Position numbers and translations under genes: made by a program. 64,000 nucleotides of DNA, taken from positions 1 through 64,000 of the forward strand of contig JAKCWW010001110.1 of the NCBI GenBank assembly GCA_026260175.1, written 5' to 3'. This DNA comes from Reticulitermes lucifugus. Taxonomy: Eukaryota > Arthropoda > Insecta > Blattodea > Rhinotermitidae. Numbering within the stretch: the first letter of the stretch is position 1; each line of letters begins with the position of its first letter. Of the stretch, positions 25,700 through 37,150 are shown piece after piece. The notes under the pieces were generated by a model. That model was not told the DNA's origin and searched no databases. It saw only the letters and a program-made list of their open reading frames with translations.

Positions 25700-25850
25700 G
25701 ATTGGTTAATTAATTAATTAATCCGTTTCTTGGTTAGTTGAGTTATCTTCGTTGGTCATTCAGTCAGTCGATTTGCTGGTTTCTTACTTTAGTTTCGTTT
25801 AGTTTAGGTAGTTACTTAGTCAGCCAGTCAGTCAGCCAGTTGATTTGTAG
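25700..25850. repeat. Degenerate tetranucleotide tract (TTAG/GTCA-like)
   Basis: TTAATTAATTAATTAAT at about 25707 is followed by interspersed TTAG, AGTC and GTCA units, such as CAGTCAGTC and AGCCAGTCAGTCAGCC. It is a decayed simple repeat, not the TTAGG insect telomere repeat. Confidence 0.6.
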
Positions 25851-26541
25851 GGTACACAGTTGGCATGGGGTTGAGTTGTAGGTTTATTCCAAACGACAAG
25901 TTGGGACGTATGTAGACGGAAGCTGCTGTGACCTAATTTAAAGTGCTACCTCAGCATTTGCCTTGAGTGAAGGAGTTAGACTATAAAAGAATTCAGGTTC
26001 AGATTTGAACCGCGCACCTATCAAGTACAAGTGAGTAGCTTTATGAATGCTTTATAACTTCATCAATCGATACGGCGTCGTTCAGTAAAGAAGTGTGCAC
26101 ACTCTGTACTGAGGAAGAAATCAATATTATTCTTGATAACAGAGTCTAGCCTGACAGGACTGGTGGGAACTAAAGCGTTGATAAGCGTCAAATTCTGACG
26201 TCATTCGTGTCTTACACGCCGGGGGGCCAGCATCGGGTCCCACAGATTGTCCAATATTCTCTTCCCTAATAGTTCACACAATATTGCTACAGTTAACACT
26301 TACTGTAATAGTCTTCGATGAATTAGGCATGCGATAACTAGCATTTATTTTTAGGAATTTTATATGACCTTAGAAATATGTTTCGTACCCAGAAGGTCGT
26401 GGTTTTGATCCGCATACTCTAACCCTGCATCCTGATTGACAATGTCTGTGGTGCTCCCCAGTGTCACACGCAATTTCTGTGAGATTTACTTAAAACGAAT
26501 ATAAAACCCGTTGATACTTCAACGGCAAAAACTTGAAAACC
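25851..26541. other. Stretch with possible SINE scraps
   Basis: GTGGTTTTGATCCGCATAC at about 26400 resembles a decayed B box, and AGATTTGAACCGCGCACC at about 26003 an inverted one. Neither has a recognisable body. Confidence 0.3.
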
Positions 26542-26553
26542 CCACTCTGTCAT
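26542..26553. repeat. Target-site duplication, left copy
   Basis: CCACTCTGTCAT is repeated exactly at 26840-26851. Confidence 0.88.
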
Positions 26554-26839
26554 CGTGGGCCGCGATAGCGTTGTCGGTGTAGTGATTCGCTATGGGCTGA
26601 ACGGTCCGGGGATCGAATCCCGGTTGGGGAGAAATCTTCCGTCCAAACCGGCCGTGGGACCCACCCAGCTTCCTGTACAATGGGTACCGGGTCTCTTGCC
26701 CAGGGGTAGAGCAGCCGGGAAGTGGCGTTGACCACCCATCCCCATCTAGCGCGTTAAAGAAAGATTAGAGCTATACATCTACTCCCCTTCTGGGCCTTCA
26801 AGGCCTGCTCTAGAATGGAGTTTACCTTTTATTACCTTA
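26554..26839 (+). mobile_element. SINE B, best full-length copy
   Basis: The tRNA-derived head runs GCGATAGCGTTGTCGGTGTA (A-box region), then GGATCGAATCCCGG (B box, about 26610). The body runs CCGTGGGACCCACCCAGC, GTACCGGGTCTCTTGCCC and GACCACCCATCCCC. The tail is TCTGGGCCTTCAAGGCCTG, then AGTTTACCTTTTATTACC. Perfect 12-bp target-site duplications flank it, giving 286 bp. The intact promoter boxes and flanks make it the youngest-looking SINE in the window. SINEs depend on a partner LINE's proteins. Its 3' end does not obviously match the LINE tail at 7832, so the partner is unknown. Confidence 0.93.
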
Positions 26840-26851
26840 CCACTCTGTCAT
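26840..26851. repeat. Target-site duplication, right copy
   Basis: Exact copy of 26542-26553; it marks the SINE 3' boundary. Confidence 0.88.
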
Positions 26852-28648
26852 TTCTACAGTTTAAAGTTACCACTGATCCACTCATATTTTACAGTCCTTG
26901 AATTTTACTGCGACACACAGGTCCATGGAATATACACGCCATGAACTGGAAAACGTATTTAAATACAGCTTCATAGAATAACAGGCGCTTAAAGCCTACA
27001 TACATATGTATCGGCGAAGGTTGAGGTTGCAATACCGACCACATCACAGCTACCTCACCACTGCTTTATTAAGACAGATAGTGTTTGCAGTCACTGCCAC
27101 CTCGCTTTCCTACCCTTAACTTAAAAATGATGACAGCAACATGTAAATACAATAAGGACAGATTTCAAGTCTTCGGCTCTTATCTGCTGGGACACGACCG
27201 TACATTACACTGCCTACAGAATTATTAACGTGGTAAAGCATCGTTAAATAAAGAAACGAGTACAGGTTTCCCAATGGTCAAATGGAAGCTTCTTCCCACA
27301 AGAAGGAAGAGTGTTATTAAGAGCGCGTCAAAGTCTTAGGCAAAATGACCAATCACTTTAGCGTAAGCTCGCCCCACTACAATCAATAACGAACTGTTTG
27401 CATATTCAAGCTTTAAGTTTCTTATACCATTTAATTTAAGCGGCATTGGTTGGCAGCACTATGATCTCAGCAAGAAGATACAAGAACTCGAAGTAGGTGT
27501 TATTCGTATCTCAAACACATACCTGAAACCTCACGAGATGTTTGTAATTCCAAATTGCCATTTTCAACGGCCTGACCAATTCCCGGCCACGAAAAGCGAA
27601 GTTGCCGCTAAATGTAGACCGAATTACTTACTTTCAGATCTTTATAGTTCTCCAGGTCGCACTCGGAGTGATTCAAATGCCATTAGATTCTTAAGCCGTA
27701 GAATAAGTCTTTACTAGCAGGCAATATTTATAAGAAAGTATTTTTGAACAAGCCAGCTTCACGCCCAACAGGCGAGACGCTACCACATGTATTTATGTTA
27801 ATTAGTTTCAAATTTCGTCACCACAACATGCTACTCATTTTCCTTCCTCGGTCGACGGTAACGGACTTTACAATTGTCCTTTAGCACATTGTCCGACTGG
27901 CAGGCGGTATTATCCTTGGTGTCCTAGACTCAGATTACCTACTAATTATTCTACATACAAAAGTTTATGTTACAGTTATAGATATATTGGATTACAGGAA
28001 CGGGTTCAAGGCCTTGCCTCTGACATATTTTTGCCCAGAATCTAAATTAACTGGAAGACAAGTGCCGATAAAGTGGCATGTCACTTTACAGCCTGTATAG
28101 CTTCGGCATCTACATAGAAACCAAGTAATTTTATACTTGCGAAACTAAACAATGATCTGCTTCCTAAAGCAGAAACGTAGGCTGAACATTGTCGAATGAT
28201 AGTCGGAATACAGCGTGTAAAACCGCCGTTAACTGGGATACTAAAACCGGCAGAAGCATGGTTCGGTAGAAGGCAATTATCCAAATGGTTAATTGTAAAA
28301 TCCCTCACGAAAACACAATAAAAGCATTAACTATGACTCATGGTCACTTATGCCTAAAATTCCCTCCCGTATAAAAATGCCATCTCCCGTTTTTCATTTG
28401 GGTACGACGAGACCAGCAATGGCAGGCGGACGTAAATTCCACGCTGTAGTCGAATCTGTAAAAACAATTCCCCACAAAGAGTATTGCCTTGTGATGAAAA
28501 AAACTTAATAAAGCCTTTATAAAGTGAAGTAAAGCGCGTGGAACCGATGGCATTCCACATTAATACCTTAGGCACATTCCAATAAGACCATTGGTTTACG
28601 TTACGCGTTTATTTATTCATCTTAATATTTGACATCCCCATTGGTATG
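26852..28648. other. Unique stretch, nothing recognised
   Basis: Minus-strand frames of 69-75 codons at 28081-28575 overlap in different phases and have no domain. No repeat family was recognised. Confidence 0.45.
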
Positions 28649-28719
28649 TACATGCACAATATATTTCACTCTTGTTCAGTAATTACAGTCACAACCAACA
28701 TATATATTTTCCGACACAT

Positions 28720-28761
28720 TAGGCTACCGGTTTCAGCTCTATAGAGCCATCATCAGGCCTA
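28720..28761 (-). ncRNA. Hammerhead-ribozyme-like motif, left arm
   Basis: Exact reverse complement of the right-arm motif. On the minus strand: TAGGC (28761-28757), CTGATGA (28756-28750), an extra T (28749), GGCTC-TATA-GAGCT (28748-28735), GAA, ACCGGT (28731-28726), A (28725), GCCTA (28724-28720). The predicted cleavage site lies between 28725 and 28724. All core residues are kept in both arms although flanking arm sequence has diverged. Confidence 0.55.
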
Positions 28762-28986
28762 TAAAACAACTATGAAAATCAAAATCTATACACTTTGTAA
28801 AACAAATTCCCTTATTTTGTACAATTATATGTATAAATGTATTTTTATTTTATATCTTTTATATTCACATTGTTAAGACATAACCTTTCTTAGGCAACCT
28901 CCCCCCCCCCGCTTTTATATACACAATTGTACAAAATAAGGGGATTCCTTTTACAAAATGTATAGAGTTTGATTTTCATAGTTGTA

Positions 28987-29028
28987 TAGGCCTGATGATG
29001 GCTCTATAGAGCTGAAACCGGTAGCCTA
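28987..29028 (+). ncRNA. Hammerhead-ribozyme-like motif, right arm
   Basis: Stem I TAGGC (28987-28991) pairs with GCCTA (29024-29028). CTGATGA (28992-28998) is the C3-A9 core. Stem II is GGCTC (29000-29004), loop TATA, GAGCT (29009-29013), with one G-T pair. GAA (29014-29016) is G12-A14. Stem III is the self-complementary ACC/GGT (29017-29022) with no loop. A29023 sits at position 17, giving a GUA cleavage triplet. The extra T at 28999 between A9 and stem II is not in the textbook core and may bulge. Minimal hammerheads with a loopless stem III generally need to act as dimers. Activity is an inference. Confidence 0.55.
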
Positions 29029-29098
29029 ATGTGTCGAAAATATATATATTGGTTGCGACTGTAATTACTAAAGAAGAGTGAAATATACTGTGCATGTA

Positions 29099-30041
29099 AT
29101 CACCGCATTTAGCTGTTACATTTTCTAACGTTGTGGATTTCAGCAGAATTTATAAAGTCCGTCCGAACTTCGTGAGGATCCAAACCTTCCTCATAATTTA
29201 TATCGACCTACTCTTGTCCACGACGGGGCAAACTGTTGGATGCACTTATTCTGAAATATCTGAAAGGCATATTGACAAAAGACACTTGGTTGTCGCGAAT
29301 CCGTTTGAGTTTCCTGCGCGTCGAAAATTGACGCTTCAATGTGCGAGTCTTCCGAGCACCGTGACTTAAATTTGAACAGTACTATGTCTACAGGGGAGGT
29401 GCTGTCTTTTTATACAAATTTAAAAACTGCAATTTGTGTTCAGCGTAGTCATACCGACAAAATGTTTATCTTTCAACCAGCGCAACGTAAGATACGATTA
29501 AGACACAATATGTACGCCGAGATAAACGAAAGGAAGTGTAAGACAAGTGACCGTCCTCCGCCTCACCTTGTACTGTCTGTATATAAATACTGTCTCCGCA
29601 ATACTAAGTACTAATCTAGATCTCTTGTCTTGAGATATGACACATGTGCTGCAGATGACACAACGTGCGTTTTCGGAAAGCTGCAGCGCGACCTGAAGTC
29701 AGTGGAGTCGCGATATCAGGGCTAGAACATGAAAACTGATCAGAGAATAATAGTGTCATCTATTTCTCCCGTGAATTTAGACCAGTTGGGGCTCAACTCA
29801 CTCCGATGAGTTTGCACATCATTTACTTTATATTCGCCCTATAAGAAGATTAAGACAGCAAGTTCCTCGCAAATATTCATACCTATCTAACAAACTAATG
29901 GCATCACACCTAAGAACAGCGTAACTTTACGAATGATATCATCTGTTGTTTTCACCAGTGTCCAGGTAAATGTTGTGAGAAACACCTAACGTAAACCATG
30001 ACCGCGCATTCCACATTCCTACCAATCCGACATATTGTCTT
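29099..30041. other. Unique stretch, nothing recognised
   Basis: Overlapping frames at 29133-29369 and 29339-29614 lack recognisable domains. No repeat family was identified. Confidence 0.45.
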
Positions 30042-30255
30042 TTGACAATAACTAACTCCATGCAGCAGAGACCTTCCTGAGAAGCTAAAAGGTCCTCAGC
30101 TAGTCAAGAAATTCTCCGCATTTTATGGAATCCGAAGGTTCATTACAGCATTCACAAGCGCCCGCCACCTGTTCCCATCCTGAGCCAGATCAATCCAGTC
30201 TATGCCTCCCCACCCAACTTTTTAAAAATACCTACATAAATTACGAAGTTGACAA
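30042..30255 (-). mobile_element. 5'-truncated LINE tail
   Basis: AACTAACTCCATGCAGCAG, GGTCCTCAGCTAGTCAAGAA and GGAATCCGAAGGTTCATTAC match the 3' UTR and last codons of the LINE at 7831, in the same minus orientation. The element is about 30049-30248. TTGACAA occurs at 30042-30048 and again at 30249-30255 and is a possible short target-site duplication. The copy keeps only about 200 bp and one TTAG-type tail unit. Confidence 0.85.
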
Positions 30256-32127
30256 CAATTCGTCACATAAACCACGAAACAAGGGCATTCACCTCCGTTT
30301 AATGTAAACGTTAATACGAATGGAATCGCGCTGAGCCAGTGGAGTTAAACGCTCCCTTTGAGTGTCTCATACATTTCTGTTATGATAAGTCGGCTTTAGT
30401 AAACGGTTAGGATTGGATGGGAATCTTAATTGTGTTCCTTATTAGTCGTACATTGACACTCTGATGCGTCTGAGTCCCGCTTTCACTACAGACGACTATT
30501 GTACAGCAAAGACAAGACACAAAGAGCGCATCAAACGCGCAAACCTTATTACTTAACAAAGTGTCCCTCCAGGCTGAAATGTTGGTCTCTTGGACCAGAA
30601 ACAGATTGCTTTGAGGATTTGCGTACGTTGCCTGAGAAATTATTTACTTTAAGGAAGACGGAAAGGACGGCACACACCGACAAAACGTGCGAACTTCTTC
30701 GTGACTTTACCTGATCATTTCCGACGCAGTCTGGAAAGTCTGAAAGTTGTTCAGCTCAATGGATGTCTGGCCAGAGCTCCGTCCCATTATTCACCCGGGT
30801 TCTCGAGATACTCCCTCAGTACTTCTCAAGACACCGCCCATGAGTATTTATAAATGGACAGACTCCCAAACTGTGTTGAGCTGAGAGCAGAGGTTCCGCG
30901 GAGGTCTAACAAAAGTCAAACGTAGGATTAAGAAATGGTCATAAATTCAGTCTGCTTCTCTTCTCTAAACATCGATGTGACGTATATTTGCTATTATGCG
31001 TTATTTTTAAATTGTGGAAGTAGGAAGGGGGAATGACTCAAAAAGCAAGTAACAATGGACTAATGGGTGGTTGGGTAATTAGATGAATGGCTCTTAAGTG
31101 ATTACACACTAGTCACGTGATTTATTTTCGCAGCGGCCAGGTTGGCTGAAGAGGCAACAGCACATCAATTTCCAGTCTGTACTGTACCCAAGCAGACAGC
31201 ATTTTCCTGTTTTGTTGAGCAACGCTCCTCTACTTTGAGTCCCTTTTTAACACCAGACAGGCAACAGTAAGAACAGGAAGAAGAATTCAGTGAATTTATT
31301 CATCCGCACCCTTCCAATAACCACAGGTAAATTTACTAATTAACGTGGATCATTAAATGACCTGTGAGGCACGGAGGACGATGACGAGGGCAAACCCCAT
31401 CTGTTGTTGAAATGCCCAGAAACGCAGAGATCGAGAGAGGAGCTACTGAACAACAACTGACCACATGTCGACGAAGAAATATCACTCAGGAAAATACTCA
31501 CTGCCAAAAATGCCACTCAACAGAGAAAGTTAGGTGCCCTCGCATAAAGATAAAATGTAAATGGGTAAACGAGGTGAAGAAAGCAGAATTGATGTTGGGG
31601 AAGGGCAAGAACGAGATTTCACATAGGATCGATAGGCTCCAACTGACTTGAATGGGACGAGAACCTTTCAAAACATTATAGATACACTGTAGTCATCAGC
31701 AATATAGTGGATGTGCACTGGCAAAAACCTGGTGTCACCAGTCACGTCCAAGGAAATGTATTTGAAACTCAATTAATAAATTATATTATTATTAGTATTA
31801 TTGCTATTATTATTAATGGACTGTGATAATACAATTAGGTAAACAAATGTCTAAAGCAAACTGTGTGGATTCCTGGTAACGCTAACAGGAGAATCAGCTG
31901 CAGTACGGAGTGGCACAAAGTTCTGCAACTCTGCCAATACGATTGGCATTTGTGAGTTGTAAAATGGCAAGTCTGTTCGCTCCTAAGCAACAATACATTT
32001 CAACTGTACGAGTACTCGGCCTATAGCCTAGAGTCCAGGATAAATTCCCCTCATCTAGTGAGTTGCTGGGGATACGTATCAAAATACTAACAGTTCCAAA
32101 AAATACCTGTTGCACATCTTGAGGCAG
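30256..32127. other. Unique stretch with one AT-rich simple repeat
   Basis: A TTATTATTATTAG-type trinucleotide patch lies at about 31780-31818. Frames at 30499-30714 and 31412-31651 have no recognisable domain. Confidence 0.45.
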
Positions 32128-32225
32128 ATATGCCTATGGCTGACCGTCGCAGTGGACTAACTAGTGCTTCTGCGTCAACTCGTAAGGAGCCAGGTTCAGA
32201 TCTAAAACAAAAAATTCTATCCTAA
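32128..32225 (+). mobile_element. tRNA-like SINE head
   Basis: CGTCGCAGTGGACTAACTAG (A-box-like, about 32146) is followed about 40 nt later by GAGCCAGGTTCAGATCTAAA (B-box-like, about 32188). Spacing and order fit a tRNA-derived SINE. The body was not recognised. Confidence 0.45.
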
Positions 32226-35200
32226 ATAAAATCCTCAGAGGCTTCCCTCAGTCCATCCAAGAAAATACTAATACAGGACCTTTAAAAATACAGCTCGACC
32301 ACTGTTTGCCAAATTCTTTACTATTAATAATTCTCACTTATCCTAACTTCTGACACTGTACACCGTCTGCCTCTAGAAAATCGTAGTCAATAATGCAAAA
32401 ATAAATGATTTTCTCTCAGCATCTGTTCGTGTAAAGTAAAATTATGAATTTCCTAATCATGCAATTTTCATTACTGTTTCTATTTTCTCTTGCTCAAATC
32501 CACACAATCTTCTCGGCGAATAAAGAGTGATTCAGAAGTATATCAGAATTGATGGTTCATTTCTCATGTGATTTTACCCCATTAACAGTCCTATTTTCCT
32601 AGCCCAATTTGAAAGTGAAAGCGTGAGAGTGAAGTGTAAAGTTAACGGTAGCAGAAATAAAAAATACCACAGTAAGTTTAATTTAAAACAAAAGCAGGTA
32701 CAAATCTGGCCCAAGTGTCGGCCCGGGACTTAAATGTGTATGTGAGCACGCTGTATTACTGAAGTGGTTGGCAACAAATATAGTGGGTACCAGAGGGCTG
32801 AAGCGTGCGTTGATGTCACAGGCAGACACAGAACAATTTTTGATAAGGTGTTTCATGGTTAAGGAACACTTGCTTCAGTTTTACACTGAAGTTGAGGTAC
32901 TTCAAAAAGTCAGACGACGTTAAATTTAGTAACGCATTAAATATTCGACTTACAGAATATGCTGCAAATGATTTATATAATTAAAGTATTTCTCTCTACA
33001 TAAACCAGCTCCTCTGTAACGTTCACCTACATTAATGGTTACATTACAAGTCAAATGAAATACCGAGTTTCCCCCAGCGATAAATTAATGTGTGCCTTGA
33101 CTGCTAAGAAGATCTAAATTCTGTAAGTCAGATGTGACAGCTGACTATCGCCTAGCGTGCAGCGTACAATGCAGCTTTACGGCACCGTCTGCCATTGCAA
33201 ATAAGGGATATGTTTTTCATGTAAATTCACTACAATCAACTTATTCAAACTGCTCTGACATACCTGTCGTAAAATGTAACACGAAAATGGTTATTCCTAT
33301 AGAATTATACATTTACAGTTTACATGTCTTACAGCACGAAAAGATTTTACTACTACGGGTAGAGTCAGGATGGTACAGGAATGTATTAATAAAATATATT
33401 AGTAAAATAAAAAAGCCCTCATGGCCATCATGTTTGTCCATCTGTGTGTGTAACTTGGTAACTGCTTCTGATTCTTTAGACAGACTGTCTTTATAATTCC
33501 ATGTGGCAGAATTTTAAGTTCTCGGATAAATCCACTTTCAGTCATAATGATACATAACGAAGCCCGCTTTAGCAAAGGTCATAAATGGATATGTTTATGC
33601 AGACCTATATCTTAAACTGCTAATCGAATTTTATACACAGGGCGGAGGTTACATTAATCAAATGCCAGGAACACCGCTGTAAACTTGTTGTGCTTCAGTA
33701 AAAATCAGATGCTTTCAATCTTCTGTTTCAAATTTGAGGAACATTAAAATCATTAGCTATTAGCATAATCCGTTGAATTGTTTAGAAGTATTAAATAATG
33801 TAGGTTTGAAGCCCACTTGAGCTGCTTGTAGAAGTGTTTGCAATAAATCAACAAACAAATATAGACGTTCCAATTAAAATAATGTCGGTAGTCTTTGCTG
33901 TGTGAAGACAGTTCGTCCAGCCCCATGCTGATATTTGACATGCAATTAGAAAACTATCCTAAAGATTTAGGGACCGACATTCTTATAAACTATATAAAAA
34001 CTTCAGTCCCTAAGTAACACTTAGCAGACTTCGTGTACATCAGCTACAAAGACTTGTTGGTAAATGACGGCTAGGGTCATAGTTGGTATTTATTGTGACC
34101 CTTATGGGAAACAGATAAAGGCACTCTAGGGCGAAATGCATCATTTATTAATGTACACCACGTGGTATATATAATTACAACGGGGATTTAAGAGGTTAAG
34201 TTTTAGCAACTTTTAAATTATGTTGCCGTAAAAAAGGCGATATTTTACATTCAATATTGCTAGAGTTGTTCCTAATCTCTTAAGTTTGCACAATGATCAT
34301 GTTGCCACGGTTGATTATGGTTAAAATGAGCCAGCACCGGCAGTTGTCTGTGTCACGACGGTCTAATGAGATCCTTCTCAAATTTATCAAGCGCTTCAGA
34401 GCATCTACTAAGATGGTACAGCCACAATAAAGGCCTTTATGTTATGCAGGGCGATATGTTGTTTCCACGGAAGAGGCTATGAAGATTACTGTCTCTTCCT
34501 GCTTACGTCGACACTTACCTATCATAATACTCGTACACACCCCGATAGGCACAAATCCTTACTAAATTCCGATGTTATCACACAAAGTTTCTCTTCTTTT
34601 CTGCAAGTGATGGCAGCACGTACTTCAGAAATATTTGTACATAGTACATTTTTCTTCCGAATAATTACTCGGCAAGTTACGCTTGAGATGCAAACAGGAC
34701 ATGCAAGTTTTTGCCTAAATGTTTTGTTGTTTTATCCTATTTTAACCAGAATTTCGACACGTCGACCAACTTCAACAATACTTCTCGATGTTGAATTTAT
34801 ATGATGGCGTTCACTTGCATTCAAGTTGGTGCATTCCGGCAGACTGAAATGCACACAAGGCAAGCTAAAGGCGTATTTTTTAAACTTCTCTTCGCAAAAG
34901 CATCACAACTCGAAATAATTAATTCTGTGACAGCCACTATCCATCACTCGTGTTGTTCGCAGAAGATGCGACAGGTTTTCATAACCCAAACATCTGTACT
35001 CAGCAATGGACGTTTTAATACTGTCATACGACTCAACTTACAACATATGGCAGGAGACAGAAATAATTATACATTGTTATTTAGACAGCTGAGTGCACAA
35101 GAACGTTGAAAGAATCTAGCGTTCATTTGTGCTCCTAATTAACATCCTTCTAACTGCGCCTGAGGTTTCCTTTGTCACGTATCGTTCCAACTGCGCTAAT

Positions 35201-35656
35201 GAAGATGCCATAAATGCGAAAATGAATTCGTGGTACAGCCACTAGCAATTTAATTGGTAATTTAATCCAATGAATACAAATATCAAACTTAATAACAAAC
35301 CAACCAACCAACAAATTCCTCTGGTGCATGATTTTCTGAATAATCATTTACTCCAGTATTCAAAAATATATTATTACGGATAACGGAAGTTTCAGTACTG
35401 TGACAAAGAAGCCAGTATACACCATGAGTGACCGCTGGGTGATTGATATGAACACTAGCGATCATCAACAACAGGCAAACAAAACGGAAGGTTCCATCTT
35501 GTTACTCCACAAACAAGAGCCCATACTGACTTTGTTCAAACGCAGTCAATATGAGCGATAGATAACGACAAAATCTGACAAAATGAATGTTTCCTACATT
35601 CTCTATAAAAATACGTACTTACTCTGACAAATTATGGAATTAAATACCTTTGATAA
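32226..35656. other. Long unique stretch, nothing recognised
   Basis: Frames of 102-121 codons (33134-33496, 34439-34804, 34801-35109) show no domain. GTGTCGGCCCGGGACTTAAA at about 32716 may be an inverted SINE B box, but it is isolated. Confidence 0.4.
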
Positions 35657-36160
35657 ACCAACTAACTCCACGGATCAGGATCCTTCTTGAGAAGCTAAAA
35701 GTTTCTCAGCTATTCAAGAAATTCCGCGCATTTTATAGAACGCGACGTTCATCACCGCTTTCATAATAGCACGCGTACTGTCCCAATCTTCAGCTAAATC
35801 AATCCAGTCAACGCCGTCAACCGATTTCTTGAATATCCGTTGTAATTTTATGCTCCCATCTATGCGTTAGTCCTCAAAGGGGTCTCTTTCCCTCAGGATC
35901 TCACCAAAACGTTGTATGCACATCTCCTCTCCCCCAGAGGTGCCACATGCCCCTCCCATCTCATCCTCGATTTGGTCACCTAAATAATATTTGGTGAAGA
36001 GTACAGATCATGAAGCTTGTCATTAAGCAATCTCCTTCAGTCCCTCCTGTCACTTCGGTCCGCTTTGACCCAAACATCTTCCTCAGCACCATACTCACAA
36101 ACAACCTCAGCCTATGTTACTCCCTCAATGCCAGAGACCAAGTTTCACGTCCATAAAAAA
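35657..36160 (-). mobile_element. 5'-truncated LINE fragment, longer copy
   Basis: AACCAACTAACTCC (tail), AAAGTTTCTCAGCTATTCAAG, CAATCCAGTCAACGCCGTC, CACATGCCCCTCCCATCTC, AATAATATTTGGTGAAGAG and CACAAACAACCTCAGCC match the 7831 LINE in order. It extends further upstream, to AGACCAAGTTTCACGTCC (the inverse of a GREETS-type YGCETWSLT codon stretch). It is peppered with small differences and has no long open frame. It is older than the 7831 copy. Confidence 0.85.
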
Positions 36161-37011
36161 AACAACAGACAAAAGTACAAGTCTAATTCTATATATTTTA
36201 ATTTATATATTTCGTACAGCAAACTGGAAGACAAAAGATTCTGATTTACTATTGAATTTACAGATGAAAATGTGTTTATAATATTAGTTTAAACTTCACG
36301 AACCTGCAAAAGAAATTCAGCAGGAAACAAATAAGGACCTCCACAATGGCATGTACAGTAAGACAAATCCACAGAGCACAGATCCTCATGCGAAGCTTAC
36401 GAGTATATTAACACAAATGGGAAAAGAAGTTCCCCACTTTTAATAAAACCCGAAATTGCCTACCTTTCTCCCAATTGTACGAAACTGCACCCTTTCCTGG
36501 CTCACAAGATTCTACGTCATACCACCACAGTCCTTCGTTTAAGGTTCATTTTAGTATCAAACGCCCAATGACGCTTAAGTCTACTGAGTGTTCCCCTATT
36601 ATCATAAATAATTAATTATATTAAAGAAACATTTCCAAAAATGGCCGAAAAATATAAGTTAATAAATCAAATGAATATAGCAGATTGCTTCAAAGAAATA
36701 TAACAAAAATATAAGGCTTAGATTCTGCTACACTCCAATTTTTCACGTGATAAATCATTATTTGAAGCATGATATGTACAATACTTACCGGCGGCTTCAA
36801 CTTACACAGGTTTTGCACTTTAGACACAAAGTGTATTTATTTTTATCTTATGACTCTCAGAATTAACATCAGTTGTTTTCGAAGACAAAATTAGCCAACT
36901 GAATTTGTAATAATGACGCAGTGTAGTTTCTGTGAGTTAGGATGTGGCTTTTTTTGTACATCATTTAGGAGAACTGCAGACGTCAGAGTTTGTAATAGCC
37001 AATACCGAGCG
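36161..37011. other. AT-rich stretch, nothing recognised
   Basis: Nothing identified. Confidence 0.5.
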
Positions 37012-37150
37012 ACAGTAACATAGCACGCATACCTCATTTCTGAGGCGTCCCGGGATCAAATCTCAGCCCAGAAACCGGCTACTTTCCTGGATTTACTCAC
37101 ACCCTCAAGGTACTGTCAGGATAATTTCTCAAATTATCATATTGTAAACT
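37012..37150 (+). mobile_element. tRNA-like SINE, decayed
   Basis: GAGCGACAGTAACATAGCAC is followed by GCGTCCCGGGATCAAATCTC (B-box-like, about 37047). A body remnant may include CACACCCTCAAGGTACTGTC. Confidence 0.45.

Larger units (their letters stand above)
28649..29098. mobile_element. Foldback element with a hammerhead-like core in each arm
   Basis: Two inverted arms, about 28649-28836 and 28914-29098, flank a 77-bp spacer with a C10 run (28901-28910). Matching blocks include TACATGCACA/TGTGCATGTA at the outer ends, GTAATTACAGTC/GACTGTAATTAC, ACACATTAGGCTACCGGT and its complement, and ATTTTGTACAATT and its complement. Arm divergence is low (roughly a tenth of positions by eye), so this is among the youngest repeats here. 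There is no coding frame. Each arm contains a hammerhead-ribozyme-like fold whose 3' side faces the nearer outer end. It could be a foldback/MITE-like element or an inverted pair of terminal repeats of a larger element such as a Penelope-like retroelement, where minimal hammerheads are known. No target-site duplication was found. Confidence 0.88.

Noticed and set aside
25700-25850. Interstitial telomere repeat (TTAGG)n
   Set aside because: Units are degenerate TTAG and GTCA tetranucleotides, not TTAGG.
27165-27230. Possible D arm (TCTGCTGGGACACGACCGTA)
   Set aside because: Only one block fits; no apex, terminus or partner arm.
34439-35109. Two overlapping plus frames (121 and 102 codons) sharing ATGA, like translational coupling
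   Set aside because: This is a eukaryotic window, so coupling has no meaning here. Neither product has a domain.
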